The notes under the pieces were generated by a model, which made no database searches, was not told the origin of the DNA, and was given only the letters and a program-made list of their open reading frames with translations. Below are positions 56,946-64,000 of a DNA stretch of 64,000 nt, piece after piece. The position numbers were made by a program, and so were the translations under genes. The stretch covers positions 8,526,231 through 8,590,230 of the forward strand of contig NC_134033.1 of NCBI RefSeq assembly GCF_964204645.1, written 5' to 3'. The stretch's first letter is position 1. Every line of letters begins with the position of its first letter. The stretch is from Tubulanus polymorphus. Its lineage: Eukaryota > Nemertea > Palaeonemertea > Tubulaniformes > Tubulanidae.

Positions 56946-57407
56946 GTAAGTTGAAAAGTGTGCCCTTTTCGCACCCATAATTAACATATTTTGAATTGTA
57001 TCTAACCTACATTGGGCGTTGATGCATTATGGCGGTAGATCAAGTTTGCTGCCACCGTGATAATGAAGAGCCTCCCCCATTTGCAATCACGAGTAGGTTG
57101 GCAATGGAGCTACAGTCATCTTCTGCTTAAAATTAACCAATTGACATGGAGAATAAAGCACACTGCCAGCCAATCAGAAACTGTGCCATTCCTGTGCTAG
57201 AGTGTAAATATCATTGGTACCTAGTTAGCTCCGCTGTGACTGAAGGTCAGTGTAGCTGATCGGTTAGAGGGATAATCCGTTGTTGTCTGTCCGTCAAATT
57301 CTGCTTCAATTGGCCACTAGTCCTACAGTTTTAATCAGTTTTAATCACCAATTCCAAATTTAGTATGAATGTTCTATGGACCTAGGCCTATAAAGTTACA
57401 GAGCCAT

Positions 57408-58356
57408 TTTTAGCCCACTTGGGACTTTAGTCCCAGCGGGCTATTGCGTTCACTTTTCGTCCGTCGTCCGTCCGTAGACGGAATCCAGTTATTTTGGGAA
57501 GTTTTGAAGACGCTTCAAGGTAATGTCTTGATATTTGGTTTACACATGTATCTACCCTAGACACATCTTCAGCCCAAAAACTGGCCCTGTCAGAATCAAG
57601 ATGGCCGACTAGCAGCCATTGATGTTCGCCAAAATCAGCACTTTTTACACATTTTTGAACTTTTTGAGGGAAATTTTGAAGACGCTTTGATCAATTACCT
57701 TGGTCTTTCGGATATATGTGAATCCCCCCAGGGCCCATCAACATAACAAAAATTGGGTCGGTCGGACTCAAGATGGCAGTCCTATGACCTTTTTAGTGCC
57801 CAAAAATGTTAATTTTGGCCCAAATTCTGAGTCCTGTAGCTTCCTACTGGTTTATCATTTCTCATTGCAATTTGTGATGGGTATTCTTTGGAAAGGGATG
57901 TTTTATACCTGAGAGAGGTATTTTTCATCAGCCAATTATGACGCAATTGGCGGCCATCTTGGTGTCACCAGTACTCATTCGTAAGTGGGAAAAAGTTTTT
58001 CCACATTATATTGATACCTAAGCGTATTTTGCTACCACAATCAATTAGAAAGTTGTAGCTCATTGTATTGTATTGTTTTTCTTTTTCTCGTATTTTTGGT
58101 ACCTAGGCATATTTTGTTACCATGATCAATTGCAAAGTTGTAGTTCGTGACATGTTCTATGATTGTGGTAACGAGGCATATTTTGTTATCACAATCAATT
58201 ACAAAATCGTAGCTGCTGACATGTTCTATGATTGTGGTGAGTTTCAAGGTCATTAGTTTTTGTAAATGGTCACCAGGGGGCGTTGAATATTGAAATAGAT
58301 TGTTGAGCATTTGAAACCACTTCCCAAGTGGGCATGGTGTCCCTGGACCCCTAGTT
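57408..58356 (+). repeat. Family H repeat, longest copy with both ends
   Basis: It starts with the palindromic TTTTTAGCCCACTTGGGACT TTAGTCCCAG-type block and ends AAGTGGGCATGGTGTCCCTG GACCCCTAG. The 5' half has GATGGCCGACTAGCAGCCAT, and the tandem units are reduced to two. It stops about 70 bp before DIRS copy B. Confidence 0.75.
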
Positions 58357-58738
58357 TGGATTCGTCCCCCACGGGGCGCCCCTGGGGGTGGAATTTCTAT
58401 TTCTTCAAATCGCTTCTGGTCCTGCAGTATTTTCCGTCTAGTACTGTACTTTTTCCTATGGTTTTTGCCAATGGTTTTTCTATACGACCCGGCCCTGCGG
58501 TATTGCATTTAGCCACCGGCGAAATCCGCCATCTTTTTTCTTGGCGTTCTAGCATTCAGAACGCGTTGGATTTTTTTGCCATAAAAATCTAGTAATTAGG
58601 AATATAAGGGAGTTTTCACTCTCATAACGGTGAGTCCGTTCGGTTTGGGGGTTATCCCTGGTTTCTATTTTTCCGTAATAATTTTATTTATAAATATAAT
58701 TTAATTGAATTGAATTTATTATTGTGACAGAAATAATT

Positions 58739-60564
58739 ATGCCGCCCCCTCGTGGCGGTGAGGGATGCGAGCATTTATTCGGCGCCTGGGACAATCACGA
58801 TTTGTGTGCGTTGTGCAGACGCAAATCTGGACAAATCTGTGCAAGGAGTAATCCTTGCAAGATTTGCGAGGTGTGGTCCGAGGACCTTTGGCTTCGGGCC
58901 GATAAGGCTCTGAAGCTAAGAGATCGTCGTCGAGTTAATAGTAGGGATTCGTCGTGCCAACCGACGTCTCTAATTCTATTTCTAATTGTATAGCGGAGCG
59001 GTCGCCGATCGTTCTGGTACGATCGGCTTCCCAACTCTGTTCACCGGGAAGGAACGCCGGTTCACCGGCACCGGTCTACGGTCATTCACCGGTCGTTGGT
59101 CGTTCACCGATGCGGCCGGTTCAGACTATATGTTCTGAACCGAGTGCGCGCCGCGGTAGTCGGGATCGGCCGGCACCGGTTCGGGCACCGGTCCGGTCCA
59201 GACGTCATCCGGTTCAAACTTCCGGTTCGTACATCGTCTGATTCTGATCGTCGCTCCGGGGATAGAGCTGGCTCTCCCACTAGATCCAGACGCTGTGAGC
59301 GTAATAAACGCGCAAGGTCTCCTCGCAGATCAAGGTTTGATCGCGAGAGGGAATACGATCGTTATTGCAGGAAGTTTTGCCGTCAGTCTTCTCATCGTTC
59401 GTCGACATCGGTTAGCGATGAAGGCGATTCTTGTAGTAGGTCTCGATCCCGTTTGAGGGACCGTCACCAAAGTCGGCAGAAGGATTTCCATGTATTTGAA
59501 GAGAAAATTTTAAACTTGTTATCATCGTCGCAACAAGTCGCTGCAACCTCTACAACAGGTAAGCATATTCCTGATTGGACTGGTTAGAAGTTCGCCAGCA
59601 CACTCAGTTGTTCAGAATTCTGACACTGAATTTCTGGATGCTGGGGTAGGGTCTGATTTCAATGAGGATCTGATCCCAGAAGCGGCAATTCCTTTTTGGG
59701 TGTCCTGTCGCAAGCAATTTTTGGTTGCCCCATACGATGGGGACACCCCTGGCTCGCAATGTATCTCCGTCCCGTTCAGTTTTATCCGAACCAGCGGGGG
59801 ACATGCCATTTAGAGCGATGATTAGTGAGTTTTTTGTCAAACACGGGGCAACTCACGCTATGCCCACAGCAGCTCCTCTGGTCGGTGAGTCAATGGAAGC
59901 TTATCGCCCTCCGGATTCCGATCTTAACGTTTTACCGGAATCGTCAGCGGTTTCAAGAGAATGTGCTCGATTGGATACGCAATTATGGGGTGAATGTCGC
60001 CCTGGAACGTTTTCGTTTCCCCCTCCAGAATGGGGTATGAAATCTGGGAAATATTTTAGTTCAACCAATCCACCTATAGGCGCATTTCGCTCGGCGTATT
60101 ACGCAACTCCAGGTGCTGTGGATCACAGTCATAGCTGCCTGGATGCTGATTATTCTCTGATCAGCCCGGATACTGTTTCAGCACAGTCGGGAATTCGTTT
60201 GCATAAGTCCGGTTTGGTGGCCATGACGTCAATCCTGGACAATCTTACCAGGGTTGGTTCGTTTCAGGATATGGCACTTTAGGTGTTGACGGGTGAGCTT
60301 CGTGAGACTCACGCCGCTGTTCATGCGGGCTCCAACCCAGAATCAGTTGCCATAAAACTGGAGGGAATGGACCGGATTATCATATCTTTGGCTCGGTCTG
60401 ATTCACATGTAATTACGTTGTCGGTTCGGGGTCAGGCTAATCTTGTGTTAGCCTCCCGTCTGTCAGTTATGGACTCCAGTTCCAAAGCTCGTCTACCAGA
60501 TATGGTGTCCAATGCTTTGCTGAGAGCTCCATTGGGGACATCTTCACGTCTCATCTCCGGTTAG
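58739..60564 (+). pseudogene. DIRS copy B gag-like ORF1, broken
   Basis: It starts MPPPRGGEGCEHLFGAWDNH with a Cys-rich [15 protein letters not shown] then [12 protein letters not shown], a zinc-binding-like head typical of DIRS ORF1. An Arg/Ser-rich middle follows (SRSRSRLRDRHQSRQKDF, near 59430-59480). The C-terminal part (59725-60564) reads PPPEWGMKSGKYFSSTNPPI and is split by a single TAG at 60280-60282. A frame change lies between 59587 and 59725. It probably coats the RNA; role inferred from family position. Confidence 0.75.
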
Positions 60565-60764
60565 TGCGCTCCTGTTTCCACCGAGCTGAGGAAGATTCGG
60601 GAGGTCCAGACCAAGTCCACCGTCCGAACTCCGTGGAAAAAGCGTTCTGGTCCGACGCCGGCGGCGCAAGGTTCGGCAAGGACGCAAACAAGACCAACTC
60701 AAACTTCAGCGCTTTCTCAGGCGGCAACGGATGCCGGTTGGAGAACTAGCGCGCAACTTCAATC

Positions 60765-62450
60765 GTGTCAAGCCTCGTCCAGTCGGAACCGGTTCGTATC
60801 GAGGCAAGGGGAAGGCTCCAGAAAGGGGCTCTTCCATTCGGAAAAACTCGAAATGAATTCTCGGGACCAGTGGGAGGTTGTCTGCAGCAGGCAGCAACCC
60901 ACTGGTCCGACCTTTTCGGAGGCGGTTGGCCCTCTCGGGTCGTCTCTCGTGGCTACCGTCTCCGTTTCCTAAGGCGACCGCGCCTGATGAGGTCACCTCC
61001 TGACATGTGGCCAAAACCAGGTCAGGAGGCCTTAATATCTCCGGCTCTCAAGGAATTGGCCGAGAAGGGAGCGATAGAACCAGTTTGCAATGAAACTTCT
61101 CTCGGCTGGTTTTTTCGAATATTCATGGTACCAAAGGCCACAGGGGGTCAACGCATGGTAATAGATCTGTCATCCCTCAATCGGCACCTAGACATTCCAA
61201 GGTTCCGGATGACCAAACCCAAGGACGTGATTCAAGGGCTCCGTCCGGGTCAATGGGCGGCTTCGTTGGACCTGAAAGTACTTTCAGGTTCCAATTCACC
61301 CAAAATCTCGGCGATTTCTCAGGATAAAGTGGAAAGGCCGCCAGTTCCAATTCAGGTCTCTTCCATTTGGCCTCAGTACGGCCCCGTGGGTTTTCACCAA
61401 GTTGGTCAAGTCAGTTCAGAAGGTACTTCAGTCAAGGGGTGTTCGACTGTTCATTTACCTCGACGACTGGTTAATAGTCGCGAACTCGGCTCAAGAATGT
61501 CGGAGGCAATGACCTCAGTCTTGGACTTAGTCCATCGGCTAGGGTTCCGCGTAAACAGGGAACAATCTCAGTTGATGCCGGCCCAACAGTTCACTTATCT
61601 CGGCATGGACTTCGATCTCCGAATCGGCAAAGTCTTTCTGTCTATGGCTCAAGGAGCCAAACTTCAAGAAGCTGTAGCGGGAGTGTCCACAACCCGAGAA
61701 CAGCTCATTACTGGTCACGGTTCCATCAGCTCCATGGGTCTGGTGGTACCCTTAGGCCGCCTCAGAAGCAGGCGCTTGCAACAATATTGGAAGGTCTTCT
61801 GGTCTCAGTTGAAGGGCAACTGGGAGACCTTGATTCCCGTACCTCCAACCGATCTAAGTCTGGATCTTCATTGGTGGGCGGCAACTACGAATCTTCGGCG
61901 CGGGATGTCACTAGCCCTGTTAGAGGCTCCAGTTCGTGTATTCACGGATGCCAGTCACCAAGGATGGGGGGCACATCTGGAGAACCAATCAAAGCCGGGA
62001 GATGGTCTCGCTACGAGGCCACCAACCACATAAATTTCCTGGAAATGCTGGCCGTGTGGAAGGCCCGGAAGTTCTTTCACAGGAGAGTGGAGGGCCACCA
62101 CGTTTGGTTAGCCACAGACAATTCAACAGTGAGGGTTTACCTTCAGAACCAAGGGGGCACTCACTCTGAAATCCTTATGGATCTGTCGGCCAAAATTCTT
62201 CTTTGGTGCCAGACAAAGGGTGTGTCCCTGACTGTGACACATTTAGCAGGGAAAAGGAACGTGATGGCCGATGCTCTTTCTCGTCGAGGTCAGGCTATTG
62301 CGACAGAATGGGTTCTCCACCAAGAAGTAGCCGATCAGGTTCGAGGCATGTTTGGCAATCCGCTGCTGGATCTGTTTGCCACCCGGTTCAATCGGAGGTG
62401 TCCTCTGTTTGTTTCCCCGTTTCCCACACCAGTCCTGCCGCGCTTGCTGG
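60765..62450 (+). pseudogene. DIRS copy B reverse transcriptase/RNase H, frameshifted
   Basis: RT entry at ALKELAEKGAIEPVCNETSL and FMVPKATGGQRMVIDLSSLN. The central RT block with YLDDW (61456-61470) is in another frame. The frame leaves near 61290 (a short deletion after SLDLK) and returns near 61505. RNase H follows with [17 protein letters not shown], a one-base loss near 61985, then [20 protein letters not shown] and GKRNVMADALSRRGQ. A C-terminal segment ([20 protein letters not shown]) follows, with about 72 bp missing relative to copy A. Confidence 0.85.
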
Positions 62451-63709
62451 ATCAAATAGAGAGATCTGTCAATTGCACCATATTTCTGGTAGCACCATGT
62501 TGGCTGGCTCAGAAATGGTTCCTACCACTTCTCAACCTACTGTGCGACAACCCCAGGATTCTTCCGAATTTCCCATCGCTTCTGTCTCAGGGGAACTTTC
62601 GGCATCATCCAAACAGCCAGTGTTTAAATCTGCTCGCCTGGCCATTGTCCAGCGATCCTTGTCAGCTTCAGGCTTTTCAGAACAGGCTGCCTCCTTTATC
62701 GCAGGATCTAAGCGGCCATCAACAAGTACCATTTATGATCCCAAATGGGGTCATTTTTTCAGATTGGTGTGCTGCAGGGGAAATTGATCCAGGCTCACCC
62801 TCTGTAGCTTAATTGGCAGATTTTTTACTGCACCTATTTGTAGTAAAAGGTTTGCAGGTTATAACTATTAAAGGTTACTGCTCCGCAATTTCTCATACAT
62901 TGCGTGCTTCTGGATGGCCAAATGTAACAGGGGATCATCGGATATCCCAGCATGTTGCAGGGTTTTCTATTTCCCGGCCTCGGGTAACAAGGACAGTTCC
63001 ACCATGGGATCTGTCTGTAATTTTGAAGAAGTTAATGGAGGCTCCATTTGAACCTCTTTCGGCAGCGTCATTTGCGAATTTGTCAAAAAAGACTCTATTT
63101 TTGCTGTTCTTGGCTTGCTCGGCCCGTCGCTCTGAGATTCATGCGCTTTCAGTCCGACAAGGTCATATTGTCTTCGGGCCAGCGAAGGAATTTGTTTCGC
63201 TGCGGCCTGCTTTGGAGTTTTTGGCAAAGAACCAACGACCAGGCTCGGTTGGGCGTCAATGGCGAATTGAAGCCCTAAAACATCGAGTGGAACCGGGTCT
63301 TCCGGACAGGACACTATGTCCTGTGCGGGTGTTGTGTTTCTATTTAGATCGCTCTGCTCCACGGAGGGGTTCGCGGGAGCAGTTATTTATTCCGCTGCTG
63401 GATCACCTGAAGGGTGATATTTCTCGGGACACAGTGGCCCGATTGGTCTCTTTACTGATCAAGGACATTTTATTGAAGGAGAATCTTTCCTCGGAGGGAG
63501 TGGTTTCTCATCAAGTGAGGTCTATGGCTACTTCCTGCGCAGCCTTCTCAGGTGCTGCGTTGGAGGAAGTCGGTCGGGCAGCCTTTTGGAATTCTCCATC
63601 GACATTCACGTCATTTTATTTACGGGATGTTCCAGGCCAGTTAGGCTCATTAGCTTCACTCGGTCCTGATGTTATGGCTCAAGGTGTCCGATCGGACCAT
63701 TTAGCGTAG
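62450..63709 (+). pseudogene. DIRS copy B tyrosine recombinase, nearly complete
   Basis: The first part overlaps the pol end in another frame ([20 protein letters not shown]). An extra base near 62757 and a TAA at 62810 (CAA in copy A) break it. From 62813 it is open to the end: SNLSKKTL-type helix, LACSARRSEIHALSVRQGHI with the first catalytic Arg, [16 protein letters not shown] (HxxR), and [18 protein letters not shown] with W and the likely nucleophile Tyr. In DIRS elements this enzyme integrates circular cDNA without target duplication. Confidence 0.88.
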
Positions 63710-64000
63710 AATATTTATGTTGCATTATCAGGATCACAGGGGGTGTATCCATGTACATAGTTTGGGCTCATATCTGCAAGTATTAATTTCGCTAAATTCG
63801 GGGGGCCCCTGAGCTGGACGGACTCACTGTGGCCAACCGGTCTTCCCTGTGCTACAGTGCTCTCTTTTTTCCCTCTTACCTTGCGTTTGAGCGGTGGTTT
63901 TTCTATCTACCTTTCCCACTATCCTTGTGCTAGGCTAGTCTAGCAAAAACCATAGGAAAGGGTACAGTACTCGACGGAAATATTACAATTTTTGGAACTA

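Larger units (their letters stand above)
58428..64000 (+). mobile_element. DIRS-like tyrosine-recombinase retrotransposon, copy B, near full length
   Basis: The left terminal repeat is at 58428-58468 and its inverted partner at 63943-63983. The body runs gag (58739-60564), reverse transcriptase and RNase H (60765-62450), and tyrosine recombinase (62450-63709). There is no integrase or protease, which with the inverted termini marks DIRS rather than LTR elements. Sequence shared with copy A continues past the repeat to the window edge. Each ORF has lesions: a stop at 60280, frameshifts near 61290, 61505, 61985 and 62757, and a stop at 62810. It is inactive as it stands. Confidence 0.92.

Noticed and set aside
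56946-58427. Further POLA1 C-terminal exons
   Set aside because: I looked for the remaining zinc-module cysteines and the conserved end of the protein up to 58427 and found only intron and a family H repeat.

Overview
The window is eukaryotic and almost certainly from a metazoan, most likely a marine invertebrate; I cannot name the species. It is AT-rich, with one large intron-rich gene spread over about 57 kb and introns full of transposable elements (TEs). The host gene is POLA1, the catalytic subunit of DNA polymerase alpha. It lies on the + strand as 26 exons between 81 and 56945. Every intron I chose is GT-AG and every exon phase joins in frame, giving about 1,176 codons. Both ends lie outside the window: the start codon and first N-terminal exon(s) are upstream of 81, and the rest of the zinc-binding C-terminal domain is downstream of 56945.

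Layout. 81-1083: N-terminal exons 1-3, including a 31-nt microexon. 1084-9478: an 8.4-kb intron with a tandem-unit repeat, a dead CR1/L2-like LINE split by a hAT-like element that carries a BED-type zinc-finger ORF, a TTAA-flanked DNA element and a pogo-like MITE. 9479-9995: exons 4-5. 9996-20335: an intron with dispersed repeats and a degenerate BEL/Pao retrotransposon on the minus strand, which contains a 145-bp minisatellite and a near-perfect 1,185-bp tandem duplication. 20336-35053: exons 6-17 (N-terminal domain, exonuclease-like fold, polymerase motif A). 35054-46650: an 11.6-kb intron with DIRS-like tyrosine-recombinase retrotransposon copy A, a degenerate minus-strand Ty3/Gypsy element, a second pogo-like MITE and a long inverted repeat carrying a hammerhead-ribozyme-like core. 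46651-49596: exons 18-24 (fingers, motifs B and C, thumb). 49597-53751: an intron with a nest of four elements inside one another. 53752-56945: exons 25-26. 56946-64000: intron with a second, near full-length DIRS-like element (copy B), which reaches the window edge.

Only POLA1 looks like a functioning gene. It encodes the replicative polymerase that extends the RNA primers made by primase in the Pol-alpha/primase complex. All element coding regions carry stops, frameshifts or deletions. The main points of interest are the hammerhead-like inverted repeat, the complementary deletions in the two DIRS copies, the tandemly duplicated BEL/minisatellite block, and a repeat family whose internal unit carries a CTCF-like motif.
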